Notes under the pieces: model-generated | Told to the model about the DNA's origin: nothing | The model's database searches: none | The model's input: the letters and a program-made list of their open reading frames with translations, nothing else | In this document: in pieces, positions 8,168 to 15,949 of the stretch | Numbering within the stretch: the first letter of the stretch is position 1 | Layout: every line of letters starts with the position of its first letter | Source: Nocardiopsis mwathae | GTDB lineage: Bacteria; Actinomycetota; Actinomycetes; Streptosporangiales; Streptosporangiaceae | Reading direction: 5' to 3' | Assembly (NCBI RefSeq): GCF_014201195.1 | Contig: NZ_JACHDS010000001.1 | Location: 3,224,001 to 3,288,000, forward strand | DNA length: 64,000 nucleotides | Position numbers and translations under genes: made by a program

Positions 8168-8173
8168 ATTACA
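8168..8173 (-). promoter_or_regulatory. candidate -10 box TGTAAT before the metallo-hydrolase gene
   Basis: On the minus strand TGTAAT ends 6 nt before GTG 8161 and there is no ribosome-binding site. The box overlaps the stop codon of the upstream crotonase gene (8169-8171). Confidence 0.35.
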
Positions 8174-8960
8174 GCACCCAACGCGGAGGGCGCTTCGCGA
8201 AGAAGGCCTCGCGTCCCTCCGCAGCGTCGTCGCTGCCGAAGAATTCGCGGGACAGCTCGCCCATTTCGGCGAAGGCGGACGCGCGCTTGTGCCCGTCGGG
8301 CCCGCTCAGCAGCGCCTTGGTGCGGGCTAGGGCGCGCGGTGCGCCCTTGCGCAGCCCGTCGAGGATCTCCTCGGTGTACGCGTGGAGCCGGTCGGCGGGC
8401 ACGGCGGCGGTCAGCAACCCGGCCTCGGCGGCGGCGCGGGCGTCGAACGTCTCACCGGTGAGGAAGTAGCGGCCGAGCTGGCGGTCGTGCATGCGCGCGG
8501 CCACAGGGACGGAGATGATGGCCGGGACCACCCCGATGCGCACCTCGGTGAAGGCGAAGGTGGCGTCCTCCGGCGCGACGGCGATGTCGGCCGCGGCGAC
8601 CAGCCCGATGCCTCCGGCGCGGGCCGGGCCGTTGAGCCGGGCGACGACCGGCTTGTCGGCGTCCATGATCGCGGAGAACAGCTCGGGCATGCCGGGCGCC
8701 GCGGGGTCGGGCTCCCGGCCGGCACGCTCGGCGGCGACCTCCTTGAGGTCGGCTCCGGCGCAGAAGGCGGGGCCGGATGCGGTGAGGAGGACCGCCCGCA
8801 CGGCGTCGTCGGCCAGGGCCGCGGCCAGGCCGTCGGCGAGCTCGGTGCGCAGCCGCGCCGAGAGCGCGTTGCGGTTGTGCGGGGAGTCCAGGGTGAGGGT
8901 CGCGATGCCCCTCTCCGTGCTCCGGCGCACCAGCGGCGTGGTGGATTCCACCATGTTCAT
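8169..8960 (-). CDS. enoyl-CoA hydratase/isomerase (crotonase) family protein
   Basis: The 263-residue protein is a standard-length crotonase. It shows the CoA-binding, oxyanion-hole segments SGPAFCAGADL (about residues 65-75) and NGPARAGGIGLVAAADIAVA (about 115-134), then FAFTEVRIGVVPA. In classical hydratases two Glu residues are catalytic; here the position after GG in the second motif is not Glu (GGIGL), whereas the Glu in FTEVRIG is kept. It may therefore be an isomerase, lyase or a specialised hydratase rather than the beta-oxidation enzyme; some annotators would call it methylglutaconyl-CoA hydratase-like. ATG 8960 is preceded by a GGAAAGGG site. The metallo-hydrolase gene follows with a 7-bp gap. 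Confidence 0.85.
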   Translation of the reverse strand: MNMVESTTPLVRRSTERGIATLTLDSPHNRNALSARLRTELADGLAAALADDAVRAVLLTASGPAFCAGADLKEVAAERAGREPDPAAPGMPELFSAIMDADKPVVARLNGPARAGGIGLVAAADIAVAPEDATFAFTEVRIGVVPAIISVPVAARMHDRQLGRYFLTGETFDARAAAEAGLLTAAVPADRLHAYTEEILDGLRKGAPRALARTKALLSGPDGHKRASAFAEMGELSREFFGSDDAAEGREAFFAKRPPRWVL

Positions 8961-9101
8961 CTCGCCCTTTCCGTCGTTCCGTGAACGTCGTCGTCCTCGT
9001 CATGACCTCCGTCGATCCCGGGGGCGGCGACCGTGGTCCGGCACGCGTCCGGTCGGTGTCCCCGAGATCGGCGGACGGGGTGGGCACGGGGCCCGGTGCG
9101 C

Positions 9102-9169
9102 CTAGGGCGTGTCCGACGGATCATTCCCGGCTCGCGGCCACCGGAAAGCATCCGCCCAACACGCCCTAG
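9102..9169. repeat. 68-bp miniature inverted repeat with CTAGGGCGTGT ends
   Basis: The two ends are perfect 11-bp inverted repeats, CTAGGGCGTGT at 9102-9112 and its complement at 9159-9169, and the pairing continues imperfectly inward (ggat...atcc, ttcc...ggaa). The right end contains the TAG stop codon of the peroxiredoxin gene. The right arm, read on the minus strand, matches the first 27 bases of another copy at 15659 with one mismatch. It looks like a MITE or IS end and may form a transcript hairpin for the peroxiredoxin mRNA. Confidence 0.7.
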
Positions 9170-9630
9170 TCGCGCAGGGCCCGCAGGGCGCGCAGGGCGC
9201 CCTCGGCGTGCGCCTGCATGCGGATCTCGCTCCTGACGACGTGCAGCACCCGGCGGTCGGTGCCGATGACGAAGGTCGTGCGCCGGGTCGGCGCCACCGC
9301 CGACAGCACGCCGCCGCGGCGTACCCCGTAGAGGTCGGCGACGGTGCCGCCGACGTCGGACAGGAGGGGGAAGTCGAGCCCGTGGGCGCGGGCGAAGTCC
9401 GACTGGCGGCCGACCGGGTCGGCGCTGATCCCGATCCGCTGGGCGCCGCGTTCGGCGAACTCCGCACCCAGATCCCTGAAGTGGCAGCTCTCGGCGGTGC
9501 ACCCGGGCGTCATCGCGGCCGGGTAGAAGAACAGTACGGCGGGGCCGACCGCCAGCAGGTCGGTGAGCCGCCGGGGAACGCCGTCCTGGTCGGGCAACTC
9601 GAAGTCGGGGGCGTGCGCTGCGATGTCCAC
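9166..9630 (-). CDS. thioredoxin-dependent peroxiredoxin, BCP/PrxQ type
   Basis: The 154-residue protein has the peroxiredoxin active site in FYPAAMTPGCTAESCHF: the peroxidatic Cys44 and a resolving Cys49 five residues later, the spacing typical of atypical 2-Cys BCP/PrxQ enzymes. Thr41 and Pro42 of the catalytic pocket are also present. The enzyme should reduce hydroperoxides with thioredoxin in the cytosol. GTG 9630 is preceded by a TAGGGT box 7 nt away and no ribosome-binding site, so a leaderless transcript is likely. The stop codon lies inside the arm of a miniature inverted repeat. Confidence 0.92.
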   Translation of the reverse strand: MDIAAHAPDFELPDQDGVPRRLTDLLAVGPAVLFFYPAAMTPGCTAESCHFRDLGAEFAERGAQRIGISADPVGRQSDFARAHGLDFPLLSDVGGTVADLYGVRRGGVLSAVAPTRRTTFVIGTDRRVLHVVRSEIRMQAHAEGALRALRALRD

Positions 9631-9637
9631 GCCGCAA

Positions 9638-9643
9638 ACCCTA
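9638..9643 (-). promoter_or_regulatory. candidate -10 box TAGGGT, leaderless promoter of the peroxiredoxin gene
   Basis: TAGGGT on the minus strand ends exactly 7 nt before GTG 9630. Its first three bases are the TAG stop codon (9641-9643) of the upstream phosphodiesterase gene, so the peroxiredoxin promoter is embedded in the end of its neighbour. Confidence 0.5.
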
Positions 9644-10792
9644 GGCCACCGTCGTCACCCGCAACAGGGGCACCCTCAGTTCCACGGGGGTGAGCGACCC
9701 GTGCTGGCCGACCAGGGAGCTCTCGACCGGCTCGGCCTTGGGGGCGACCAGCGCGGTGTCGCCGTGGGCCAGCGCCAGGACGTCGCCGATGCGCGCCCGT
9801 ACACCGTCGTCGACCGCGCCGAACAGGCCCCGGGCGATCGCCTCGTCACGGGTGACGACCTCGGCCGACCCGGCGAGGCGCTCCCGCCACGCGGCCAGGA
9901 CGTCGTCGGCCGCGCCTTCGCGGGCGTAGACCTGCCGGACCCGGGCCTCCCCCGCCAGGACCCGCACACCCGCGCTGAGGGCGGGGTCGGACTCGACGTC
10001 GATGCGGGTGTCGGGGCCGGTGTCGACCATGCCGTGGTCGGCGGTGATGTAGAGGGCGGAGTCGGGCGGCAGTGCGGCCGCGATCTGCTCGGCCAGGCGG
10101 TCCACGTGCCCCAGGTGCAGCCGCCAGTAGGCGGAGTCCACCCCGAACATGTGGCCGTAGGAGTCGAGGTCGGGGTGGTAGACGAAGGCCAGCGCGCGGT
10201 CGGCTGCGGTGAGCGCGGCGCGTGTCCGGACCGCGAGCTCGGTGATGTCGTTCGCGGCGAGGTAGCGGCTGCCGCGCGCCGAGGCCCGGCTCAGCCCGCC
10301 GCCCTCGAACGCGCCGGCCGCGACGTAGGAGGCGGCCACCCCGGCCCGCTCGGCGCGCTCGTAGACGGTGGCGCGGGGCTGCCACGCCTCGGGGTCGACG
10401 TCGGGGTCCCAGCGGAGCTGGTGCAGGATGCGGTCGGTGCCCGGGATGGCGACCTGCAGGCCGATGACGCCGTGGTGGCCGGGCGACAGGCCGGTGCCGA
10501 GTGTGGTGAGACTGGTGGCGGTGGTCGTGGGGAACGCGGCGGTGATCGGGGCGGCCGCGTCGATCAGCGAGGACAGGAAGGGGGCGCTGCCCCGGTTGGC
10601 GAGGAGCGGCTCCCAGCCCATGCCGTCGACCAGCAGGACACAGGCCCGGCGGACCGGGGGCAGCTCCAGGGGGCCGCTCTCCCCCGGCACGCCGAGCGAG
10701 GCCAGGACCGACGGGCTCAGGTCGGCGAGCGAGGCGCCGCCGTAGCGCGGGGACTCGAACGGGGGCACGGACGCGGCCGCGGGCGTGTTCAT
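9641..10792 (-). CDS. alkaline phosphatase superfamily phosphodiesterase/nucleotide pyrophosphatase
   Basis: The 383-residue protein belongs to the type I phosphodiesterase/nucleotide pyrophosphatase branch of the alkaline phosphatase superfamily. Metal and nucleophile motifs are visible: LLVDGMGW with Asp56, FPTTTATSLTTLGTG around residues 88-102 carrying the Thr nucleophile, HPDLDSYGHMFG around 206-217, and ITADHGMVDTG near 249-259. No signal peptide or membrane helix is seen, so it is probably cytosolic. It hydrolyses phosphodiester or pyrophosphate bonds, but the physiological substrate cannot be named. ATG 10792 has an AGGTGG site upstream. It lies just upstream of the peroxiredoxin gene, 10 bp apart. 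Confidence 0.88.
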   Translation of the reverse strand: MNTPAAASVPPFESPRYGGASLADLSPSVLASLGVPGESGPLELPPVRRACVLLVDGMGWEPLLANRGSAPFLSSLIDAAAPITAAFPTTTATSLTTLGTGLSPGHHGVIGLQVAIPGTDRILHQLRWDPDVDPEAWQPRATVYERAERAGVAASYVAAGAFEGGGLSRASARGSRYLAANDITELAVRTRAALTAADRALAFVYHPDLDSYGHMFGVDSAYWRLHLGHVDRLAEQIAAALPPDSALYITADHGMVDTGPDTRIDVESDPALSAGVRVLAGEARVRQVYAREGAADDVLAAWRERLAGSAEVVTRDEAIARGLFGAVDDGVRARIGDVLALAHGDTALVAPKAEPVESSLVGQHGSLTPVELRVPLLRVTTVA

Positions 10793-10906
10793 CGGGATGA
10801 TCCACCTGCTCTCGGACCGGGTCGCGGACCGGTGCCCGGGACACCGGTCCGCGACCGAGCGGTTGGCGCTGTCGTCGTGGTCTGCCGGGCCGCCGCGGCC
10901 GCACCG

Positions 10907-11503
10907 TCACGGACGGGCGGTGGCCTCCGACAGCACGTTGGCGAAGTTGACCATGGTGGCCACGGAGTCGGTGCCGTCCGCGGCCTGGCTCACCCGCAGG
11001 GTCAGCGGTTCGGCGGTGATGGCGCCGGTGTAGCCGTGGTCGAGCTCGCAGGACTCGTCCGCGCACGATGCGGGTTCGAGGTCGATGTGGGCGATGGCGC
11101 CCCAGTTGACGTTGAGGCTGATGCTCAGCACCACCTCGCCGGGCAGGCTGCCGGGCGCGTAGTTGGCGGGGTCGGCCACCACCCGGGTCAGCGCGACGGA
11201 CTGGATGTTGCCGATCCGGATGGAGTCGGTGGTGGTGGAGGCGTGCGGGCGTCCGTTCCCCTCCGCCGGCGGGTGTTCGTCGGTGTGGCAGACGATCAGC
11301 CGCGTGGGGGTGAGGAGCAGGACGGTGGTGTGCCGCCGCATCTCCATCGCGGGATCGAAGATGGCCTCGTGGTGCACCACGAAGGCCTCGGCGGTCTCGT
11401 TGCCGAGAGCTGTGGCGACGGCATCGATCACGAGACCGGGGTAGTACCCGCTGCGCTCGATCTCCGAACGCCAGTCGGTGGGCACGGCACGCGTTTTCCT
11501 CAT
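10907..11503 (-). CDS. DUF5998 family protein
   Basis: The 198-residue protein is recognisable as the actinobacterial DUF5998 family, beginning DWRSEIERSGYYPGLV and containing EAFVVHHEAIFDPAMEMRRHTTVLLLTPTRLIVCHTDE and a C-terminal LRVSQAADG block. The many short hydrophobic strands suggest a mixed alpha/beta or PH-like cytosolic fold; no activity is known. ATG 11503 is chosen because the family N-terminus begins within ten residues and a purine-rich GGAAGAGGGCAGGATGGAG stretch precedes it. It is upstream of the phosphodiesterase gene on the same strand with a 114-bp gap, a pairing that may be functional but cannot be shown here. Confidence 0.85.
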   Translation of the reverse strand: MRKTRAVPTDWRSEIERSGYYPGLVIDAVATALGNETAEAFVVHHEAIFDPAMEMRRHTTVLLLTPTRLIVCHTDEHPPAEGNGRPHASTTTDSIRIGNIQSVALTRVVADPANYAPGSLPGEVVLSISLNVNWGAIAHIDLEPASCADESCELDHGYTGAITAEPLTLRVSQAADGTDSVATMVNFANVLSEATARP

Positions 11504-11621
11504 GTCTCCATCCTGCCCTCTTCCGGCAGCAGATCGCATCCCGCGTCCACAAGGCGCGCCGCCCGGTGGGTGGCCCGCCGGGCACGGGTAACCGGAAACG
11601 ATCCGGGGTAGGGCCGTCGGC

Positions 11622-11804
11622 ATGAACGCGACTGTGCCACCGGTACCGATACCGGATCCGCCCGGACCGCAGCCGCCGGGTCCGGGGCCGGTGCCGCCCG
11701 AGCCGACACCGGCACCGCCCGAGCCGCCGATGCCCGAACCGGGCCCGGGGCCGGGCCCCGGGCCGCTGCCGCCGGAACCGGAGCCCGAGCCCCGCCCCGC
11801 CTGA
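11622..11804 (+). CDS. possible small proline-rich protein (60 aa)
   Basis: An ATG-initiated frame encodes 60 residues, more than half of them proline, glycine or glutamate (repeated PxPPEP and PGPGPG). It sits between two minus-strand genes on the opposite strand. There is no strong ribosome-binding site. In GC-rich DNA such frames arise by chance, although strongly proline-repetitive composition with a defined start and stop can also mark a real surface or scaffold peptide. I list it as doubtful. Confidence 0.25.
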   Translation: MNATVPPVPIPDPPGPQPPGPGPVPPEPTPAPPEPPMPEPGPGPGPGPLPPEPEPEPRPA

Positions 11805-11850
11805 CCGCGGCCCGCGGCGCGGGCGTGTGCGTGTGTGTGCGGCACCCGGG

Positions 11851-14577
11851 TCAGAACGTCACGCCGCGCAGCCGCCGCGGCCCGGCGTCGGGGCGCAGGT
11901 CGGGCGGTTCGCGCAGCCACACCCGGGCACCCAGGACATGGGCGCCCTCGGCGTTGACCACGACCGGGTCGAGGTCGACGTGGGCGACCTCGCCGAACGC
12001 CTCCACCAGCCGGGACACCCGGATCAGCAGCTCCTCCAGCGCGTCGACGTCGGGCTGCTCGGCCAGCGATGTCGCCCCGGCCGGAAGTCCGAACAGCAGG
12101 GGCGAGGAGCGCACCGCCCGGACCAGGTCGGCGGCGTCGGCGTCGGTGAGCGGGGCGAGCCGGAACGCGCGGTCGTCGAGCAGTTCGGCGGTGACGTCGG
12201 CCAGTCCGAACCCGACCACCGACCCGAACGACGGGTTCTCCCCGGCGCGGATCACCGTGGGCACACCGGGCACCACCATGCGCTGGACCGCGAGCATGGC
12301 CTCCTCGCCGAGCCGGTCGAACAGGGCGGTGAACGCCCCCCGGACGTCGCTGGATGTGCGCAGGTCGGCCCGGATTCCGCTGCCACCGGCGCGCAGCCGC
12401 AGGTCGGGGGCGTTGGCCTTGACCACGACGGGGTAGCCGATCCGCTCGGCCGCGGCGACGGCCTCATCGGCGGAGGCGACCGGGACGTCCTCCCACACGT
12501 CGATTCCGTAGCAGGCGAACAGGTCGCGCGCGGCCTCCGGTGCGACGGCGTTCTCCTCGTTGTGCACCGGCTCGCTGGTGAACCACACCGGGCGCGGGAT
12601 GCCCTCGGCGTCCTCCTCCATGGCGAGGGTCCGGTCGATGATCTCGCGGGCACGCGCCCCGTCGATGTCGGCGAGCTCGGGGTGGCGCCCGGCGTCGCGC
12701 CGGCGCCACATGGAGTAGCGGGTCGCGTGGGCCAGGGCGCGCACGGCGTCCTCGGGCGCGGGGTAGGAGGGCACCGAGCCGCGCACGGTGCGCCCGTCCT
12801 CGCCGGTGCGGCGCAACTCCTCGGGCAGGCCCTGGTAGCCGAGGTAGGTGGTGACGATGGGCTTGTCACCGGTGGCGGCCTTGGCCCGCATGACCGCGGC
12901 GACGTCGTCGGAGATCGGGTTCAGGGCGGGGATGAACACCACGACGACGGAATGCACCGCGTCATCGGCCAGCGCCGCGGTCAGCGCGCGGTCGAAGTCC
13001 TCGGCGGTGGCCTTGGGCCCGAGGTCGACGGGCTCGTGCGGTTTGAGCCCCGAGCGCACGCAGGCGTCCTTGACCAGCAGCCCCAGCGAGTCGGAGTTGC
13101 CGAGGATGCCGACGCGCGGTCCGGCGGGCAGCGGCTGGTAGGCGAAGAGCTGGGCGACGTCGAACATCTGGGTGATGTCGTCCACGCGCACCACCCCGGC
13201 CTGTTCGAACAGCGAGGTGACGGCGTAGTCGGGCAGGGCGAGCGCCCCGGCGGCGTGCCCGGTGGGCACGCCCTGGGAGGATCCGCCGCTGCGCACCGCG
13301 ACGACCGGCTTGTGCTGGGCCAGGCGCCGTGCCAGCCGGGTGAACTTGCGGGGGTTTCCCAAGGATTCGAGGTACTGCAGGACGACCTCGGTGGCGGGGT
13401 CCTCCTGCCAGTACTGCACCAGGTCGTTGCCGGACACGTCGGCGCGGTTCCCCGCCGAGACGAAGGTGCTCAGGCCCATGCCGCGGTCGGCGACGCGCTG
13501 CAGAATGGCCCGACCCAGCGCGCCGGACTGGGAGAAGAACCCGATGGGGCCGCGCGGCGGCAGGTCCGGGGAGAGGGTGGCGTTGAGGGAGACCGCGGGA
13601 TCGGTGTTGGCGATGCCCAGGCAGTTGGGACCGACCACACGCATCCCGGCCGCGCGGGCGGTGCGCACCAGCTCGTCCTGGCGGGCACGGCCCTCGGGCC
13701 CGGTCTCACCGAAGCCGGAGCTGACCACCACCAGGCCGTGTACGCCCTTCCGGGCGCACTCGTCCACCACGTCGGCGACCATGTCCGCGCGCACTGCGAC
13801 GACGGCGAGGTCGACGGGGTCGGGGATGTCCAGAACGCTGCGGTAGGCGCGGACGCCCGCGACGGCCTTGGCCTCGGGGTGCACCGGGAACACCGGCCCC
13901 TGGAAGTCCGCGGCCAGAAGGTTGCGCAGGGCGGTCTGGCCGATGGTGTGCGCGGTACGGCTGGCGCCGATGACGGCGACCGACTCCGGAAAGAGCAGCC
14001 GGGAGATGGAGCGGGACTCGGCCCGCTGCTCGCGGGCGCGCATGACCTCCTGGGAGGAGTCGGTGGGCTCCAGGTCCAGGGTGAGCCGGATGACGCCCTC
14101 GTCGAAGGTCTGCTGGGCGGTGTACCCGGCCTCCCTGAAGACGTTGATCATCCGGCGGTTCTCGGGCAGGACGTCGGCGATGAACCGGCGGATGCCGCGC
14201 TCGCGGGCGGCCGCTCCGATGTGCTCCAGCAGCACCGAGGCGAGCCCGCGCCCCTGGTGGGCGTCCTCCACGACGAAGGCGACCTCGGCCTCGTCCTCGC
14301 TGACCTTGTCGTAGCGGACGACGGAGACCATGACGTCGGAGATCGTCGCCACGAGCGCGACGCGGTCCTCGTAGTCGACGTGGGTGAACCTCTTCACGTC
14401 GCGGTCGGAGAGCTTGGGGTAGGGGGCGAAGAAGCGGAAGTAGATGGTCTCCGGCGACAGCCGCGAGTGGAAGGCCCGGAGCAGATCGGCGTCCTCGGGC
14501 ACGATGGGGCGGATGTGGGCGGTGCCGCCATCGGTGAGGACTACGTCTGCTTCCCAGTGGTTCGGGTATGACTGCAC
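11851..14577 (-). CDS. Pat-type protein acetyltransferase: N-terminal GNAT fused to NDP-forming acyl-CoA synthetase-like region
   Basis: The 908-residue protein begins with a GNAT acetyltransferase domain (about residues 10-165; the acetyl-CoA-binding QGRGLA loop is at 108-113). It continues with the CoA-binding, ligase-CoA and ATP-grasp domains of an ADP-forming acyl-CoA synthetase (VAVIGASRTAHTIGQTALRNLL, GPNCLGIANT, SQSGALGRAIL, then VVKANAPDLRLRAGGSGI in the ATP-grasp part). Related Pat/PatZ enzymes acetylate lysines of acyl-CoA synthetases and other proteins. In the E. coli and Salmonella enzymes the GNAT domain is C-terminal; here it is N-terminal, the order reported for streptomycete Pat. 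GTG 14577 is chosen because TAGGCT lies exactly 7 nt upstream (leaderless) and the domain begins a few residues later. Confidence 0.88.
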   Translation of the reverse strand: MQSYPNHWEADVVLTDGGTAHIRPIVPEDADLLRAFHSRLSPETIYFRFFAPYPKLSDRDVKRFTHVDYEDRVALVATISDVMVSVVRYDKVSEDEAEVAFVVEDAHQGRGLASVLLEHIGAAARERGIRRFIADVLPENRRMINVFREAGYTAQQTFDEGVIRLTLDLEPTDSSQEVMRAREQRAESRSISRLLFPESVAVIGASRTAHTIGQTALRNLLAADFQGPVFPVHPEAKAVAGVRAYRSVLDIPDPVDLAVVAVRADMVADVVDECARKGVHGLVVVSSGFGETGPEGRARQDELVRTARAAGMRVVGPNCLGIANTDPAVSLNATLSPDLPPRGPIGFFSQSGALGRAILQRVADRGMGLSTFVSAGNRADVSGNDLVQYWQEDPATEVVLQYLESLGNPRKFTRLARRLAQHKPVVAVRSGGSSQGVPTGHAAGALALPDYAVTSLFEQAGVVRVDDITQMFDVAQLFAYQPLPAGPRVGILGNSDSLGLLVKDACVRSGLKPHEPVDLGPKATAEDFDRALTAALADDAVHSVVVVFIPALNPISDDVAAVMRAKAATGDKPIVTTYLGYQGLPEELRRTGEDGRTVRGSVPSYPAPEDAVRALAHATRYSMWRRRDAGRHPELADIDGARAREIIDRTLAMEEDAEGIPRPVWFTSEPVHNEENAVAPEAARDLFACYGIDVWEDVPVASADEAVAAAERIGYPVVVKANAPDLRLRAGGSGIRADLRTSSDVRGAFTALFDRLGEEAMLAVQRMVVPGVPTVIRAGENPSFGSVVGFGLADVTAELLDDRAFRLAPLTDADAADLVRAVRSSPLLFGLPAGATSLAEQPDVDALEELLIRVSRLVEAFGEVAHVDLDPVVVNAEGAHVLGARVWLREPPDLRPDAGPRRLRGVTF

Positions 14578-14584
14578 GGTTTTG

Positions 14585-14590
14585 AGCCTA
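14585..14590 (-). promoter_or_regulatory. candidate -10 box TAGGCT, leaderless promoter of the Pat-type gene
   Basis: TAGGCT on the minus strand ends 7 nt before GTG 14577; there is no Shine-Dalgarno sequence. This supports the shorter start rather than an ATG at 14622. Confidence 0.5.
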
Positions 14591-14675
14591 AACGAGAACC
14601 GCCCGGGGGTGACCAACCCCACGCCTGCGATTCGCGGTCTGCCACTTCGTTACCCGCAGCCCCCCTCAGACCTGT

Positions 14676-14681
14676 TAACGT
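14676..14681 (+). promoter_or_regulatory. candidate -10 box TAACGT for the PfkB kinase gene
   Basis: TAACGT precedes an ATG at 14685 by only 3 nt, so transcription would probably start inside or after that codon. This favours the ATG at 14760 with a leader of about 70 nt. The region is a divergent promoter shared with the Pat-type gene. Confidence 0.35.
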
Positions 14682-14759
14682 CGCATGGCAGGCGTTCTTA
14701 ACGGGCACGAATGCGCGCGGTACCCGCGGAACACGGGCGGCAAGGCGGTGGGTGAAGCA

Positions 14760-15662
14760 ATGGCACGAGTGGTAGTGATCGGCGATCTCATGACCGACGC
14801 TGTCGCGAGGGCTTTCCACCCGCTGGCCCGCGGCAGCGACACCCCCGCGTCGGTCATCACCTACGGCGGTGGATCGGGCGCGAACGTCGCGGCGTGGCTG
14901 GCGATCGAAGGCACCGAGACCACATTCGTCGGGCGACGCGGATCCGATATCACCGGGCGGACCCGCGAGATGGAGCTGATGGGCTACGGCATCGACTCCC
15001 GGCTGGTCATGGACCCGGAGCGGCCCACGGGCACCTGCGTGGTGATGATCACGCACCGGGGCGACCGCACGATGCTCAGCGACCCCGGCGCCAACGCCCG
15101 GCTGCAGCCCGAGGACCTGCCGCGCGACGTCTTCGGCCCCGACGGCCACCTGCACGTCTCCGGTTACACGCTGATCAACGACGACTCCCGGCGCGCGGCC
15201 CGCATGGCGCTGCGCATGGCGCGGGAGACGGGCATGTCGATCTCGGTCGACGGCGGCTCGCACGCCCCGCTGGAACGCGCGGGCGCCGAGAACTACCTGG
15301 ACTGGACCAACGGCGCCCGGCTCCTGTTCGCCAACAGCGACCAGGCCCGCGTTCTGACCGGCCGCGACGAGCCCGAGGCCGCGGCAAAGGTGCTCACCGC
15401 CTGGTTCCCCAACGTCGTCATCAAGATGGGTGACGAGGGTGCGCTGTGGGCGTCCAAGACCCGCGACGACATCGTCACCGTCCCCGCAGAGCCGGTGGAG
15501 CCCTCCCCCGGATCGATCGGTGCGGGTGACGCGTTCATCGCCGGGTTCCTGCCTCCCTGGCTCGCCGGCCGCCACCCCAAGGACGCCCTGGGCCACGCCC
15601 AACTGCTGGCCGCCCGCGCCCTCCACCAGCCCGGCGCCCGCCCCGACCTCGGCGACTCCTAG
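14760..15662 (+). CDS. PfkB/ribokinase family sugar or nucleoside kinase
   Basis: The 300-residue protein is a typical PfkB kinase. The N-terminal VVVIGDLMTDAVAR strand, the substrate-side YGGGSGANVAAWLA motif (PfkB signature 1, about residues 37-50) and the C-terminal PGSIGAGDAFIAGF motif with catalytic Asp257 are all present. It should phosphorylate a sugar or nucleoside hydroxyl with ATP in the cytosol; adenosine kinase- or ribokinase-like substrates are possible but not decidable. Upstream in-frame ATG 14685 and GTG 14748 are alternatives; 14760 places the first beta-strand at the N-terminus as is usual. It is divergent from the Pat-type gene, and its stop codon lies inside a dispersed repeat end. 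Confidence 0.87.
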   Translation: MARVVVIGDLMTDAVARAFHPLARGSDTPASVITYGGGSGANVAAWLAIEGTETTFVGRRGSDITGRTREMELMGYGIDSRLVMDPERPTGTCVVMITHRGDRTMLSDPGANARLQPEDLPRDVFGPDGHLHVSGYTLINDDSRRAARMALRMARETGMSISVDGGSHAPLERAGAENYLDWTNGARLLFANSDQARVLTGRDEPEAAAKVLTAWFPNVVIKMGDEGALWASKTRDDIVTVPAEPVEPSPGSIGAGDAFIAGFLPPWLAGRHPKDALGHAQLLAARALHQPGARPDLGDS

Positions 15663-15861
15663 GGCGTGTTCGGCGGATGCTTTCCTCCTGAGCGAGCGGC
15701 CGTCCGGGGCGGCGCTCGCAAGCCGCTTCACGAAGTCGATCCAGGTCGGCTTTGCGAGTGGAGCGGCGCAGCGAGCGTCGTTCCGGAGGCCCTCTCGTGC
15801 TGTCAAATCGCTGCCGGGCTGTACCTAACCTCTGTGGTCAGTACACCTAGGGCGTGTTCGG
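15659..15861. repeat. 203-bp segment bounded by direct copies of CTAGGGCGTGTTCGG
   Basis: Identical 15-mers CTAGGGCGTGTTCGG begin at 15659 and 15847, the first overlapping the TAG stop of the PfkB gene. The first 27 bases also match an arm of the 68-bp inverted repeat at 9102-9169. The interior has no convincing gene; a minus-strand reading frame there is short and compositionally odd. It looks like remnants of one or two mobile-element ends, or a degenerate MITE. This covers most of the gap between the kinase and RecQ genes. Confidence 0.6.
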
Positions 15862-15902
15862 CCTTCACCGATCGGTGTGCCCTCCTGTCCCGCGGTGATC
15901 GT

Positions 15903-15930
15903 GGAAGGGGCATCCGCGGATGCCCCTTCC
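15903..15930. terminator. strong stem-loop terminator downstream of recQ-PRTase
   Basis: A perfect 13-bp stem, GGAAGGGGCATCC and its complement, with a 2-nt centre, lies 20 bp past the RecQ stop codon. There is no T-run, as is common for actinobacterial terminators. It could serve both the minus-strand RecQ gene and read-through from the kinase gene. Confidence 0.7.
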
Positions 15931-15949
15931 GCCCGGTCGGGTTCCGTGG

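Noticed and set aside
11827-14571. A 914-codon plus-strand frame across the Pat-type acetyltransferase
   Set aside because: It lies antisense to a gene with clear GNAT and acyl-CoA synthetase motifs and shows a Gly/His/Asp-rich, motif-free translation.
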